Below are positions 1 through 9,402 of a stretch of 64,000 nt of DNA, piece by piece. Under the pieces are notes generated by a model. It was given only the letters and a program-made list of their open reading frames with translations, was not told the DNA's origin and ran no database searches. Source of the stretch: Candidatus Amulumruptor caecigallinarius (GTDB taxonomy: Bacteria > Bacteroidota > Bacteroidia > Bacteroidales > Muribaculaceae); contig CALUMU010000003.1 of the NCBI GenBank assembly GCA_944321825.1, positions 232,299 to 296,298 of the forward strand, read 5' to 3'. Each line of letters begins with the position of its first letter. The stretch's first letter is position 1. The position numbers and the translations under genes were made by a program.

Positions 1-71
1 CCGGTATCGTAGGGCTCGGCATCGTCAGCTGCTTCTATAACTATCTGCTTGACATCACCTCTATAATATAA
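1..71 (+). CDS. C-terminal end of an unidentified membrane protein (partial)
   Basis: The third frame is open from the window edge to a TAA at 69-71 and encodes about 22 hydrophobic residues ending LLDITSII. It is followed after 25 bases by a strong hairpin that looks like its terminator. The composition suggests the last membrane segment of an integral membrane protein. Nothing more can be said because the rest lies outside the window. Confidence 0.5.
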   Translation, partial: GIVGLGIVSCFYNYLLDITSII

Positions 72-96
72 CATTGTAATACTGCATATACACACA

Positions 97-136
97 AATC
101 GCCGCATGCCCCTCCGTGGAGTGACATGCGGCGATT
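97..136 (+). terminator. Perfect 12-bp stem-loop after the partial upstream gene
   Basis: AATCGCCGCATG (97-108) pairs perfectly with CATGCGGCGATT (125-136). The 16-base loop can form a further CTCC/GGAG pair. There is only a weak A/T run after it. It probably ends the upstream gene. An ATG at 126 lies inside the right arm, which argues against using it as the start of the next gene. Confidence 0.6.
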
Positions 137-149
137 AAATACTCACTGT

Positions 150-932
150 ATGGCTCTTATCTCCTGTGACGAATGTGGACACCGCATTTCCGACAAATCC
201 ATATTCTGCCCAAACTGCGGCTACCCTACCCATCTCAACAAGGCTCTACGCGAACAGCGCGACGACCAAGCCGAGACAGCCAAGCCTGAAAAAACTGCCA
301 ATATCAAATCATCTCCCCTTTCGGAGATGTCAGACAAGGCTGTAGAAGCCGCTCTCAAGCCAGAGCAGACATCAACATCGACACAGTCCAGTTCTGACGT
401 GACAGACCAGAGCGGCGGCCATGATGACAAGGAAACAGAAGCATCGACTGCCGTTCCTAATGTCACAGATGGACTCAATGTAGATAATGAGGATGTCGCA
501 AGCAGCGTAGCAGACGCTCTCGCCGAATACGAGGCAACCCTCTCCAAGCCCATCACCCATGAACGGAACGAGCGCAACAAACTGATACTGTACTTTGCTG
601 TGTTGCTTGCCTTGCTGCTCATCATCGGAGGCTGCTACTACTATGCCAAGAGCAATCACCTGCAATCGGTGGACGAAGTGGAATGTGAGCCTATCGAAGA
701 AGTCCTTGAGGAAGAAACGACAGTCACCAACCCTGATGATACCGCCGCCGCAGCCATTAACGACACCGTCAATAGCCCTGCTGTGACTGGTCCACAAGCC
801 GTAGGTACGGCGGTTCAGCAACCGGCTTCTCAGACATCATCAGCCGTCTCCACTTCTGAAGCCTCGACAAACACGCAACAGCCGGCAGCAGCTCCGCAAG
901 TCCAGCAGTCACCAGCCGTGCGACAGCTATAA
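150..932 (+). CDS. Zinc-ribbon, single-pass membrane protein
   Basis: About 260 residues from the ATG at 150. An in-frame ATG at 126 is less likely because it lies in a terminator stem. The protein opens with a zinc ribbon (CDEC then CPNC), of the kind found at the N terminus of many small Bacteroidetes membrane proteins. An acidic, Ser/Thr-rich region follows, then one membrane segment (LILYFAVLLALLLIIGG), then a Pro/Gln/Ala/Thr-rich low-complexity tail with PQVQQ-like motifs. No enzymatic domain is visible. Topology is probably N-terminal zinc ribbon in the cytoplasm and tail in the periplasm. Function unknown. Confidence 0.75.
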   Translation: MALISCDECGHRISDKSIFCPNCGYPTHLNKALREQRDDQAETAKPEKTANIKSSPLSEMSDKAVEAALKPEQTSTSTQSSSDVTDQSGGHDDKETEASTAVPNVTDGLNVDNEDVASSVADALAEYEATLSKPITHERNERNKLILYFAVLLALLLIIGGCYYYAKSNHLQSVDEVECEPIEEVLEEETTVTNPDDTAAAAINDTVNSPAVTGPQAVGTAVQQPASQTSSAVSTSEASTNTQQPAAAPQVQQSPAVRQL

Positions 933-960
933 GCACCGACATATTATCCTACAACACCAG

Positions 961-999
961 CAGACAGCCCGCATTCTCATACGTGGCTGTCTGTTTTTT
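961..999 (+). terminator. Intrinsic terminator of the zinc-ribbon gene
   Basis: CAGACAGCC (961-969) pairs with GGCTGTCTG (985-993) and is followed directly by TTTTTT (994-999), a classic Rho-independent terminator on the plus strand about 28 bases after the stop codon. Confidence 0.8.
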
Positions 1000-1066
1000 C
1001 GTAAATAAGTCACAAATTGCACAAACCACGGTTGTTTACTTACCAGAGCCACAATCTGGCCAATCA

Positions 1067-1627
1067 CTACGCATCCACAGATGTAGGATGCCGTCGACGA
1101 AGCCGCTTTTCACGCTTCTCTACCCTGCGCTTACGTGCTTCCTCCCGACGCATATCACGCTTTTCTTCACGTGATAAAGGCTGATTGGATGCAACGTTAG
1201 ATGCCGATTCATCACGTACATACGATGCCAATCCACACACTTCTTCAGCCGCATCCCCTGCTGTATCTGTATCAGATTGGGAATCAGCCGAATCTGTACA
1301 GATATCATCCACTGCCACAGACGGTATATCGGCTGAAACACCCTGCTTCGACTTCTTGCGGAGAGCCGCCCTCTGCCGGGCTCGGCGCGAACGCTCCACG
1401 GCTTTGTCAATCAAAGGCTGCAACAGTGTAAACACCACAGTCTCAATATCCGTAAAGTCTGAATCCACACTCCCTTTGTCGATATACTCGTCCAGACACC
1501 TTAACAGATGCTCCACTCGTATATCATCACTGAGTGCAGACACTACATGAATCTGCTTACATACAGACGCGTAAAATTTGCGCGATACTGCGCGGTTCCA
1601 TCCTTTTTTAAACCGGGTTGCTGCCAT
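1067..1627 (-). CDS. Hypothetical protein with charged C-terminal tail
   Basis: About 186 residues if it starts at the ATG at 1627 (MAATRFKKGW). The frame stays open further upstream, but that extension has no protein-like character. The N-terminal half (LSDDIRVEHLLRCLDEYI, then FTLLQPLIDKAVERSRRARQ) is reminiscent of small phage-type DUF6291-like proteins, an uncertain resemblance. The second half is acidic and then strongly basic and coiled (EEKRDMRREEARKRRVEKRE), which could bind nucleic acid. It stands alone downstream of the ftsH terminator. Function unknown. Confidence 0.55.
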   Translation of the reverse strand: MAATRFKKGWNRAVSRKFYASVCKQIHVVSALSDDIRVEHLLRCLDEYIDKGSVDSDFTDIETVVFTLLQPLIDKAVERSRRARQRAALRKKSKQGVSADIPSVAVDDICTDSADSQSDTDTAGDAAEEVCGLASYVRDESASNVASNQPLSREEKRDMRREEARKRRVEKREKRLRRRHPTSVDA

Positions 1628-1815
1628 CTTGCTACGTTGTTTTTGGGTTATTACGTGGTTATTTTGATTACAAAAATACCACACGCCACCGTCCAAACCA
1701 TGCGAAAATATCAGCCTCACATCACTATTCCTATAAGTAACCGTTCATTTGTATTGGACGTGCAAGGTTTTCTGTAGATTATTTCAAGCTATGATATTTA
1801 AACTGTTACTCATAC

Positions 1816-1854
1816 AAAAAAGCGTATCTACATGCATAGCCAACGTAGATACGC
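1816..1854 (-). terminator. Intrinsic terminator of ftsH
   Basis: On the minus strand GCGTATCTAC (1854-1845) pairs with GTAGATACGC (1831-1822), followed by a T run (complement of AAAAAA at 1816-1821). It lies about 30 bases beyond the ftsH stop codon. Confidence 0.8.
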
Positions 1855-1884
1855 CTTATGTTTTTAGCGGAAACGGCTCCGCTA

Positions 1885-3972
1885 TCAGTGCTGCCCGGCA
1901 GCCTTATCCGTTTTATCCGTTTTATCAGACTTCTCTGATACCTCCTCTGATGGCTTATCTGATTTATCCGTGTCATCAGCAGCGACTTCTGTAGCTTCGA
2001 CTTCGACAAAATCAGATACATCAGTTTGCCCAGAACCATCATTAGATGCGACAGCCTTAGCCGCAAGAATCTCATCTGTACGCGACACCCACGGACGTTT
2101 GCCGAATATCTTCTCGACATCTTCCGTGAATATCACTTCGCGGGATACCAGAGTCCGAGCAAGCTCTGCATGACCTTCGGCATACTTGCTAAGTATCTCC
2201 TTGGCCCTCGCATACTGCTCGGAAATAATACGGGAAACCTCTTCATCAATCAAGCGGGCGCGGTCCTCGCTATATGGCTTGGAGAAGCCATACTGCTGAC
2301 CTGTAGAGTCATAGTAGCAAATATTTGGGAGCTTGTCGCTCATGCCGTAATAGACCACCATGGCATACGCCTGCTTGGTGACACGCTCAAGGTCATTGGC
2401 TGCACCAGTAGAGATATGTCCGATAAACAGCTCCTCGGCAGCACGTCCGCCAAGGGTGGCACACATCTCGTCAAGTATGGCCTGCGAAGGGGTAATCTGA
2501 CGCTCCTCTGGCAGATACCATGCCGCGCCAAGGGCTTTGCCTCGCGGCACTATGGTCACCTTTATCAGAGGGTTAGCATATTTGAGATGCCATGATACAG
2601 TGGCATGGCCGGCTTCGTGGATGGCTATGGAGTTTTTCTCCTCGTCGGTAGTAATCTTCGACCGCTTTTCCAGTCCGCCTATGATACGGTCCACAGCATC
2701 TATGAAGTCCTGCTTGCCGACGGCTTTCTTGTTGTGACGCGCCGCAATCAGAGCCGCTTCGTTACATACGTTGGCAATGTCGGCGCCTGAGAAACCAGGA
2801 GTCTGCCGGGCAAGGAGGTCGACATCCACATCTGTATCCATCTTGATATTGCGGAGATGCACATTGAATATGGCCACGCGGTCATTGAGATCAGGCAGCT
2901 CCACATATATCTGACGGTCAAAACGTCCGGCTCGGAGCAGTGCCTTGTCAAGAATATCGGCACGGTTTGTAGCAGCGAGGATTATCACACCGCTATTCGA
3001 GCCGAAGCCGTCCATCTCGGTCAGAAGCTGGTTAAGAGTGTTTTCTCGCTCGTCGTTAGCACCCATGTTCGGATTACGTCCACGGGCACGACCGACAGCG
3101 TCAATCTCATCGATGAACACTATACAGGGGGCTTTCTCCTTGGCCTGACGGAACAGGTCTCTTACTCGCGATGCACCTACTCCGACAAACATCTCCACAA
3201 AATCACTGCCCGACATGGAGAAAAACGGCACATTCGCTTCTCCGGCCACAGCCTTTGCAAGCAGCGTTTTGCCCGTACCTGGAGGGCCTACAAGCAGTGC
3301 ACCTTTAGGTATTTTACCACCGAGCTCAGTGTATCGCTGCGGATTTTTAAGAAATTCTACTATTTCCTCAATCTCAGTCTTGGCCTCCGAAAGCCCTGCT
3401 ACATCTTTGAAAGTCACTTTAACAGGACCGTCCTTGTCAAAAATCTTCGCCTTTGACTTCCCTACACTGAACACACCGCCAGGGCCTCCGCCGTCTTTGC
3501 TCGACATGCGTCGCATCATCCAGAACCAGAAGAAAATCAGCAGAACGATGGGGCCGAACGACCACAGAAGGGAAGTATAGTCGCTCGACTTCTCATATTT
3601 CACGTCCCCGTCAAATACACCCTGCGCCTTCCACTGGTCTATCTTATCCTGAAACTTGTCGGCCGAGGGTATATCGGTCAGCAGATGCGCCGGTGTCCCA
3701 GCCCCGGGCTTATAATGCTCCGGCCGGAACATCACCGAGGCAAGCGAGTCGGTCAGGACTCCTTCGGCCTGGTTCTTGCCTGTGTAAACGATAATCTTGG
3801 ATACACCTTTTGACTGTACCGCTTCCTCAAATTTCGAATAGTCGACTGTGCGGGTCAGAGTATTTTCGTCAAGAAAAAACATTCCGCCGAGAAAGGCCAG
3901 CACAATTATATACATCCAATATATGCTGAATTTAAATGCCGGTTTTTTGGGCTTTTGCGGATTCGGTTGCAT
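1885..3972 (-). CDS. ftsH: ATP-dependent zinc metalloprotease FtsH
   Basis: A 695-residue inner-membrane AAA+ protease that extracts and degrades membrane and some soluble proteins as a hexamer. Two membrane segments (about 15-34 and 135-155) flank a periplasmic domain. The cytoplasmic part has Walker A GPPGTGKT (229-236), Walker B IVFIDEID (near 285-291), the second region of homology RAGRFDRQ (348-354) and the zinc-binding HEAGH (452-456). Length is normal for Bacteroidetes. The C terminus is a low-complexity tail of SDK/TDK repeats (about 660-695), typical of the variable FtsH end. It follows rsfS with a 63-base gap, an arrangement conserved in Bacteroidales. The cdsA gene that often follows ftsH is absent here; a terminator follows instead. 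Confidence 0.97.
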   Translation of the reverse strand: MQPNPQKPKKPAFKFSIYWMYIIVLAFLGGMFFLDENTLTRTVDYSKFEEAVQSKGVSKIIVYTGKNQAEGVLTDSLASVMFRPEHYKPGAGTPAHLLTDIPSADKFQDKIDQWKAQGVFDGDVKYEKSSDYTSLLWSFGPIVLLIFFWFWMMRRMSSKDGGGPGGVFSVGKSKAKIFDKDGPVKVTFKDVAGLSEAKTEIEEIVEFLKNPQRYTELGGKIPKGALLVGPPGTGKTLLAKAVAGEANVPFFSMSGSDFVEMFVGVGASRVRDLFRQAKEKAPCIVFIDEIDAVGRARGRNPNMGANDERENTLNQLLTEMDGFGSNSGVIILAATNRADILDKALLRAGRFDRQIYVELPDLNDRVAIFNVHLRNIKMDTDVDVDLLARQTPGFSGADIANVCNEAALIAARHNKKAVGKQDFIDAVDRIIGGLEKRSKITTDEEKNSIAIHEAGHATVSWHLKYANPLIKVTIVPRGKALGAAWYLPEERQITPSQAILDEMCATLGGRAAEELFIGHISTGAANDLERVTKQAYAMVVYYGMSDKLPNICYYDSTGQQYGFSKPYSEDRARLIDEEVSRIISEQYARAKEILSKYAEGHAELARTLVSREVIFTEDVEKIFGKRPWVSRTDEILAAKAVASNDGSGQTDVSDFVEVEATEVAADDTDKSDKPSEEVSEKSDKTDKTDKAAGQH

Positions 3973-4035
3973 GAGGGTTATATGGAGATAAATTAGTCAA
4001 CAAAAAAACATTGCAGGTATGCGCCGGACCTTTGG

Positions 4036-4419
4036 TCAGTCAATATCTGGCAAGTCCGTGATGCGGGCATCGCTCCAAAGCTCTTCGAGATTATAACGGG
4101 CACGCTGCTCAGGGGCAAATACATGTACGAAGATGTCCCCGTAATCGATGACAATCCACTGGGCATTCTGATAGCCGTCGTAATTGTAAGGCTTGATGCT
4201 GCCGTTGCGCTGCACATACTCCCTGACACTGTCAGCTACAGAGGCCACATGGCTTGACGATGTGCCTTCGCATATGATGAAACATTCGGTAGATGCCGAT
4301 TCGATTTTTGACAGGTCTACTATTGTGATGTTCTTACCTTTACGGTCTCTGATACCTTCGACAATCAACTCTTGCCTGGTCAGCGGCAGAGTGGAGACTT
4401 CGGGCCTTGGTTGGGTCAT
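4036..4419 (-). CDS. rsfS: Ribosome silencing factor RsfS
   Basis: About 127 residues from the ATG at 4419 (MTQPRPEVST). An in-frame start 57 bases upstream would add an implausible N terminus. The Iojap/RsfS fold is clear: GKNITIVDLSKIES, TECFIICEGTSSSHV, then the diagnostic WIVIDYGDIFVHVF and a C-terminal YNLEELWSDA. RsfS binds ribosomal protein uL14 and blocks 30S-50S joining when nutrients are short. It lies directly upstream of ftsH and is probably co-transcribed with it. Confidence 0.93.
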   Translation of the reverse strand: MTQPRPEVSTLPLTRQELIVEGIRDRKGKNITIVDLSKIESASTECFIICEGTSSSHVASVADSVREYVQRNGSIKPYNYDGYQNAQWIVIDYGDIFVHVFAPEQRARYNLEELWSDARITDLPDID

Positions 4420-4501
4420 GTAATCTATTGGTGTGTGAAAATTTAAATAAGTTACTACAAAGCAGTATATATTCAACAGCTTCTATATCTACAGCATATT
4501 A

Positions 4502-4509
4502 CAAATATA
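4502..4509 (-). promoter_or_regulatory. Candidate -7 element for rsfS-ftsH
   Basis: On the minus strand TATATTTG is a perfect match to the Bacteroidetes -7 consensus TAnnTTTG and lies about 83 bases before the rsfS start. I see no TTTG at the expected -33 spacing, so the promoter is only partly supported. Confidence 0.4.
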
Positions 4510-4619
4510 CGGATTTTTCCTTGTAGCATAGTGCTGCTCATTATCTTTTAAACAATCTTTATGCCAAAAAGGTCATACAGAATACCTCCATTATAATTTT
4601 TTATGGCATTTGGATTTGC

Positions 4620-5861
4620 TCACTCATATCGCATCACAGACGCTGGTGAGATAGACGAGACAAGTCTTGACGGTAACAGGAGAACCAACAGCGAGATAAC
4701 CGCCACGCACAGGTCAACAGCAGCTATCTGTTGCCAACTAATCAGCACCGGCACATAATCGAGATAATAACTCGCCGCATCGAGCGACAGCACATGATAT
4801 GCATCCTGAATCCACAGAAGAGCCACGCCTACCACCGTACCTATCACTATGCCGTAACCGACTACTCTTAACGACAATATGACGAAAATGTCACTTACCT
4901 GACGGTTTGCCGCGCCGAGCGAACGCAATATGCCAATCATACGTACCCGTCTCAATATCAATATAAACAGGCTGGATATCAGCGTAAACGCTGCGACCAC
5001 TCCCATCAGCGACAAGATGACCACTACGTTTGTGTCAAGCAGCGACAGCCAGTTATAATACAACTCCTGGCTGTGCAGCAGGGTATCGATTACAGGAAAA
5101 GTATCGATGTCTCCGTCAGCCGATGCAGCCAACAGCCGCTCATACAGAGCCTGTGCTACAGGTGTTATCTCATTCTCAGGCAGACCGTCGATCAACACCG
5201 ATGTGCCAGCCTTACCGGCCAGCATTGCATCATCAAACGACAGAGACTCTTTCGGTACAAACACCATCCCTCTGTCATAGTCGCCGAAATGGGTGTCATA
5301 AAGGGCTATGATACGGTAACGCCTGACACGTGCGTCGCCGTTCTCGATAAAATATGCCGTCAGCTTGTCGCCGACACCCACTCCGAGTATCCCACCTACA
5401 GCCGCCGAAAGCACCATAGGCTCCACCCCCTCATCCTCATCGGCACTGAAAAAGCCGTCAAATGAACCATGGGTGATTGTTGAAGCCAAAAAGCCGAGGT
5501 CATATCCACTGTCTAATCCTCTGAATGTGACAGCCTGGAACTGGTCGGAGGTCTTCAGAATGCCAGTCCGGTCAGTCACTACGCTCACCGATGCGCCAGG
5601 AGCCACTTCATCCAAGACTGTCCCGAGCTGCGGTGTCAGGGTGATATATGCATCCGGGTGATAGAGCGTTATATCGCTGTTGAGTCCCTGTAGCTTCCGC
5701 TTGATGTCATGTTTGAAACCAGTGACTATCGCCATGGCCAGTATCATAATCATGACAGCCATAGCCACTCCGACAATCCCCACAGTCATGCCCGTGGCAG
5801 CTCCACGGTCACCTTTGACCTTAAGGCTCAACCTGTTGGCTATAAACAGCGGATAATACAC
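4620..5861 (-). CDS. LolC/E-like FtsX-family ABC transporter permease
   Basis: A 413-residue inner-membrane protein of the MacB/LolC-E/FtsX permease family. A first membrane segment near residues 25-48 (VGIVGVAMAVMIMILAMAIV) is followed by a large MacB-like periplasmic domain and then three C-terminal membrane segments (about 277-300, 325-355, 380-400). The pattern RVRMIGILRSLGAANRQVSDIF between segments is the coupling region typical of the family. Such permeases pair with a LolD-type ATPase to release lipoproteins from the inner membrane. No ATPase gene is next to it, which is usual in Bacteroidetes. It follows the aminotransferase gene with a 43-base gap. Confidence 0.85.
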   Translation of the reverse strand: MYYPLFIANRLSLKVKGDRGAATGMTVGIVGVAMAVMIMILAMAIVTGFKHDIKRKLQGLNSDITLYHPDAYITLTPQLGTVLDEVAPGASVSVVTDRTGILKTSDQFQAVTFRGLDSGYDLGFLASTITHGSFDGFFSADEDEGVEPMVLSAAVGGILGVGVGDKLTAYFIENGDARVRRYRIIALYDTHFGDYDRGMVFVPKESLSFDDAMLAGKAGTSVLIDGLPENEITPVAQALYERLLAASADGDIDTFPVIDTLLHSQELYYNWLSLLDTNVVVILSLMGVVAAFTLISSLFILILRRVRMIGILRSLGAANRQVSDIFVILSLRVVGYGIVIGTVVGVALLWIQDAYHVLSLDAASYYLDYVPVLISWQQIAAVDLCVAVISLLVLLLPSRLVSSISPASVMRYE

Positions 5862-5904
5862 GCGGGTTATGTAGGATGGCTTTGTAATATGACGCTACAC
5901 GCGG

Positions 5905-7104
5905 TCAGATGGTGCGTCCAGGATAAACTTTAAGTGCCTCGGCAAGCACCTTTACAGCTCCACGCAGCTCTTTCTTGCTGATAGCATAGGCTATGCGGAC
6001 CTCGTTGACACCGATTCCGGGAGTGGTATAGAATCCTGATGCAGGAGCCATAAAAATTGTGGCACCCTCATACTCAAATTCCTCAAGACACCACCGGCAG
6101 AATTTGTCAGCATCATCCACAGGCAGGCTTGCAACCGTATAGAACGCCCCCATAGGTATCGGAGAATATACCCCCGGAATCTTGTTAAGAGCATCTATCA
6201 GGAAATTGCGACGCTCGATATACTCGTTGTAGGTCATCAGCATATATTGCTTGGACGCATCAATCGACGCTTCGGCTACAATCTGTCCCAGCAGAGGCGG
6301 GCTCAGGCGCGCCTGGCAAAATTTCATCAGATTGTTTTTCAGCTCCTTATGCTTGGTGATTATAGCCCCGATACGGATGCCGCACTCGCTGTAACGCTTT
6401 GATACCGAGTCGATCAGCACCACCTGTTCGCCTATGCCGTCAAGGTGGAATGCAGAAATATACGGTGCACCCGTATAGCAGAACTCACGATACACCTCGT
6501 CAGAAAACAGGAACAAATCATGCTTCTTGACCATGTCACGCAGCTGGTTCATCTCATGCTGCGTGTAGAGGTATCCAGTAGGATTGTTAGGGTTGCATAT
6601 CAATATGCCCTTGGTCCTCGGAGTTATAAGAGCCTCAAACTCCTCGATAGGCGGAAGAGCGAAGCCGTTGTCGATGCTTGACGGCACGGTCACAATCTTA
6701 GCCCCTGCCGATATGGCAAACGCCATATAATTAGCATACGCCGGCTCCGGCACAATGATTTCATCATCCGGGTCAAGACAAGCCATAAATGCAAAGAGCA
6801 CTGCCTCCGAGCCGCCCGATGTGACTATTATGTCATCGACATCCACATTTATATCAAACCTATGGTAGTATTCCATCAGTTTTTTGCGCAATGACAGCAG
6901 TCCCTCCGAGGGGCTGTATTCCAGCGTGGTACGATCGATATTCTTCAGCGCGTCCAGACCCTCCTTTGGAGTCGGAAGGTCGGGCTGCCCGATGTTGAGA
7001 TGATATACCTTTACCCCACGCTGCTTGGCTGCATTGCTCAGAGGCACAAGCTTACGGATAGGTGAGGCGGGCATTATGTCGCCGCGTTGCGAAACGTTTG
7101 GCAT
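5905..7104 (-). CDS. PLP-dependent class I/II aminotransferase
   Basis: A 399-residue fold-type I aminotransferase. Visible features are the N-terminal MPASPIRKLVPLSNAAKQRG, GQPDLPTP (substrate region), YSPSEGLLSLRK, NPNNPTG with cofactor-binding Asn171, SDEVYREF, and SVSKRYS with Lys236 as the probable Schiff-base lysine, then the phosphate-binding CGIRIG. It resembles aspartate/aromatic aminotransferases, but the amino-acid specificity cannot be read from sequence. M11 is an alternative start. The gene lies between folE and the FtsX-like permease on the same strand. Confidence 0.9.
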   Translation of the reverse strand: MPNVSQRGDIMPASPIRKLVPLSNAAKQRGVKVYHLNIGQPDLPTPKEGLDALKNIDRTTLEYSPSEGLLSLRKKLMEYYHRFDINVDVDDIIVTSGGSEAVLFAFMACLDPDDEIIVPEPAYANYMAFAISAGAKIVTVPSSIDNGFALPPIEEFEALITPRTKGILICNPNNPTGYLYTQHEMNQLRDMVKKHDLFLFSDEVYREFCYTGAPYISAFHLDGIGEQVVLIDSVSKRYSECGIRIGAIITKHKELKNNLMKFCQARLSPPLLGQIVAEASIDASKQYMLMTYNEYIERRNFLIDALNKIPGVYSPIPMGAFYTVASLPVDDADKFCRWCLEEFEYEGATIFMAPASGFYTTPGIGVNEVRIAYAISKKELRGAVKVLAEALKVYPGRTI

Positions 7105-7175
7105 GGCTTATGTCAGGTGTCGATGTGTATATTATTATGCTATATTATTTATTTCCAGAGAGGAAACGCCAACGG

Positions 7176-7766
7176 TCAATTATGGTCAAGGGCTCTGTAG
7201 AACTCTTCGCGAAGACGGTAATCGTCATCAAACACTCCTGAAGTCTCCGTAGTGGTGGTGGCACTGTCCTGCTTCTCCACCCCCCGGAGCTTCATGCACA
7301 GGTGCTGCGCGGTGCTGACCACGATGACGCCCTTGGGGGCAAGATACCGCTGGAGATCGCGGCATATCTCGGCAGTCATGCGCTCTTGTACCTGCAATCG
7401 GCGGGCATACACATTGACCAGACGAGCCAACTTGCTGAGACCGACAATCTTGCCGTCAGGAATGTATCCGATGGATACATGGCCGAAAAACGGCAGTATG
7501 TGATGCTCGCAAAACGAATAAAACTCTATATCCTTGACTATCACCATGCGCGACCCTTCGTGGGTGAAAACGGCCTTTTCGATGACCTTCTGCCCTGATT
7601 CGTCATACCCGCGTGTAGCCCTGAAAATGGCTCTCGCAGCGCGTATCGGGGTCTTAAGCAGCCCCTCTCTGTCAGGGTTTTCTCCAAGGAGCTTTATTAT
7701 CTCCCTGTAATGGCCGGCTATGGCGTTGACAGTTTCTTCTTGTTGAGGTGTCAGAGGTGTCGACAT
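7176..7766 (-). CDS. folE: GTP cyclohydrolase I
   Basis: A 196-residue enzyme converting GTP to 7,8-dihydroneopterin triphosphate, the first step of tetrahydrofolate synthesis. Family motifs are present: NPDREGLLKTP near the N terminus, FYSFCEHHILPFFGHVSIGY with the Cys and His zinc ligands, IVGLSKLARLV, and the C-terminal HLCMKLRGVEKQ carrying the third zinc ligand Cys. Length is typical. It starts 6 bases after the stop of the SPOR gene, so the two are surely co-transcribed. Confidence 0.96.
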   Translation of the reverse strand: MSTPLTPQQEETVNAIAGHYREIIKLLGENPDREGLLKTPIRAARAIFRATRGYDESGQKVIEKAVFTHEGSRMVIVKDIEFYSFCEHHILPFFGHVSIGYIPDGKIVGLSKLARLVNVYARRLQVQERMTAEICRDLQRYLAPKGVIVVSTAQHLCMKLRGVEKQDSATTTTETSGVFDDDYRLREEFYRALDHN

Positions 7767-7772
7767 TATTCT

Positions 7773-8315
7773 CTAATCTTTGATATAGACACGGTCACGC
7801 ACTATGCGTATCTCGTTACGGAATGCCGGAAATGCCTGACGGAGCTGGGCTGCGGCAGCATCGGCCTCGCTACGCGAACGGAAGTCCCCTACCCTGAGAC
7901 GCCAGAAAGGCGCCGAATAAGAGATGTAAGTCCTCAGATTGGGGAACCGGCGTGACACCTGCGCGGCTTTGAGCTGCGTCTGCTTCTTGGCATTACGCTG
8001 GTTGCCGTCAGAATACACCTGTATCCTGTATCCGGCCATACGCCCGGTCTGGTGCTTCGTCGCTGGCTTGTCCGTCTGTTCGGATGTATCGTCATCTGGA
8101 GCATCTACAGGCACAAGCAACTCGGTGAGCTTGGATGGTTGGGTGACCGTATTGCCCTCGATGGCGGTAATATGGTCAACTATAGTAACAGTATCAGATG
8201 CCTGCTGCGCCATACCGGCAGCAAAGCAGCAAATCATCATACCGGCCATGATCAGCCTTGACTTGTATTTGCCTGTAACCATATCAGTCAGATGTGTGAA
8301 GCGCGACATACGCAT
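7773..8315 (-). CDS. SPOR-domain periplasmic protein
   Basis: Up to 180 residues. The N terminus has a signal-like hydrophobic stretch (LIMAGMMICCFAAGMAQQ); the true start may be M12 (8282) or M23 (8249) rather than the first ATG. The C-terminal half is a SPOR domain (GYRIQVYSDGNQRNAKK to FRNEIRIVRDRVYIKD), which in other bacteria binds denuded peptidoglycan at the septum. It is probably periplasmic and envelope-linked. It lies between tpiA and folE, an order I recall from other Bacteroidales. Confidence 0.85.
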   Translation of the reverse strand: MRMSRFTHLTDMVTGKYKSRLIMAGMMICCFAAGMAQQASDTVTIVDHITAIEGNTVTQPSKLTELLVPVDAPDDDTSEQTDKPATKHQTGRMAGYRIQVYSDGNQRNAKKQTQLKAAQVSRRFPNLRTYISYSAPFWRLRVGDFRSRSEADAAAAQLRQAFPAFRNEIRIVRDRVYIKD

Positions 8316-8414
8316 ACACAGTGTCGAAAATAATAAAAATTAGACTACAAAGATAGTGATTATCTTCTTTGCAGCCTAATTTTTAAAATCTAAATGACTT
8401 CTCGCCAGTCAGAA

Positions 8415-9170
8415 TCAGAAAGCATTCACAATGCCCATGAACGACTCGGCATCCAGTGCGGCACCGCCGATGAGACCGCCGTCCACATCGGGTTTGGCAA
8501 AGAGCGCAGCTGCATTAGAGGGCTTGCAGCTGCCGCCGTAAAGGATAGAAGTGTTGTCTGCCACTTCCTGACCATATTTTGCAGCGATTACCGAGCGGAT
8601 GTGCGCGTGCATCTCCTGAGCCTGGTCGTCAGTAGCGGTCTTGCCTGTGCCGATAGCCCATACGGGTTCGTAAGCGAGGATAATCTTGCTGAAATCCTCA
8701 GCAGAAAGGTCGAAAAGCGCGCTCTCGATCTGCTCTTTTACCACGTCGAGGTACGAACCGTTTTCGCGCTGCTCGAGCACTTCGCCGATGCAGAAGATGG
8801 GGGTAAGGCCGTTTTCAAAAGCCTGGGCCACCTTAGCTTTGAGAATCTCAGAAGTCTCGCCGTAGTACTGGCGACGTTCGCTGTGGCCGAGAATCACGTA
8901 AGTAGCTCCTGTAGAGGCGACCATGGCACCAGACACCTCGCCGGTATATGCACCCTTGGCCTTGTCGGCACAGTTTTCAGCTCCGAGGCCAAGGATATTG
9001 CTGTCGATTACCGCATTGACAGAAGCGAGGTGTGTGAAAGGAACGCAAATCACCACATCGCACTTGGGGGTGGCTTTCTTGAGGGCTTCGTTTACGTCCT
9101 TGGCCAGACCTACGCCTTCGGCGAGGGTGGTGTTCATTTTCCAGTTGCCTGCAACGATTTTCTTTCTCAT
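8415..9170 (-). CDS. tpiA: Triose-phosphate isomerase
   Basis: A 251-residue TIM barrel interconverting dihydroxyacetone phosphate and glyceraldehyde 3-phosphate. Catalytic residues are visible: Lys in NWKMN near residue 12, His in GHSERR near 97, Glu in the [14 protein letters not shown] loop, and the phosphate-binding ILYGGSCKP. Complete and normal length. Upstream (9171-9402) is the junction with the pilus island, so its present promoter must lie there. A weak candidate on the minus strand is ATTG-N19-TATCTTTT with -7 at 9185-9192. Confidence 0.97.
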   Translation of the reverse strand: MRKKIVAGNWKMNTTLAEGVGLAKDVNEALKKATPKCDVVICVPFTHLASVNAVIDSNILGLGAENCADKAKGAYTGEVSGAMVASTGATYVILGHSERRQYYGETSEILKAKVAQAFENGLTPIFCIGEVLEQRENGSYLDVVKEQIESALFDLSAEDFSKIILAYEPVWAIGTGKTATDDQAQEMHAHIRSVIAAKYGQEVADNTSILYGGSCKPSNAAALFAKPDVDGGLIGGAALDAESFMGIVNAF

Positions 9171-9229
9171 GTCAGTAAGTTTATAAAAGATAATATATTA
9201 GAATAAATCAACAATAACATGTTTCAGTA

Positions 9230-9247
9230 TTCCCTGCCGACAGGGAA
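9230..9247. repeat. Small perfect hairpin in the tpiA-recombinase gap
   Basis: TTCCCTG (9230-9236) and CAGGGAA (9241-9247) form a 7-bp stem with a 4-base loop. It lies in the 232-base gap between divergent tpiA and the recombinase gene. No T run follows on either strand. The rest of the gap shows no gene. Confidence 0.4.
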
Positions 9248-9402
9248 ACCTGCGAGACAAAGTTACGACAAAAAAGTGAAAAAGCGGAAAGATATGGCGA
9301 CAGAATTGGGTCGCCTGCCATGGACTACAGTCATGGCATATGTTAAGCGTGAAAACGCATCTGCAATCCACTCTAATTATCAACAACCTAAAACAACGCG
9401 AT

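Noticed and set aside
2857..3456. Plus-strand open frame opposite ftsH
   Set aside because: Shadow of the ftsH AAA domain; no promoter or family match.
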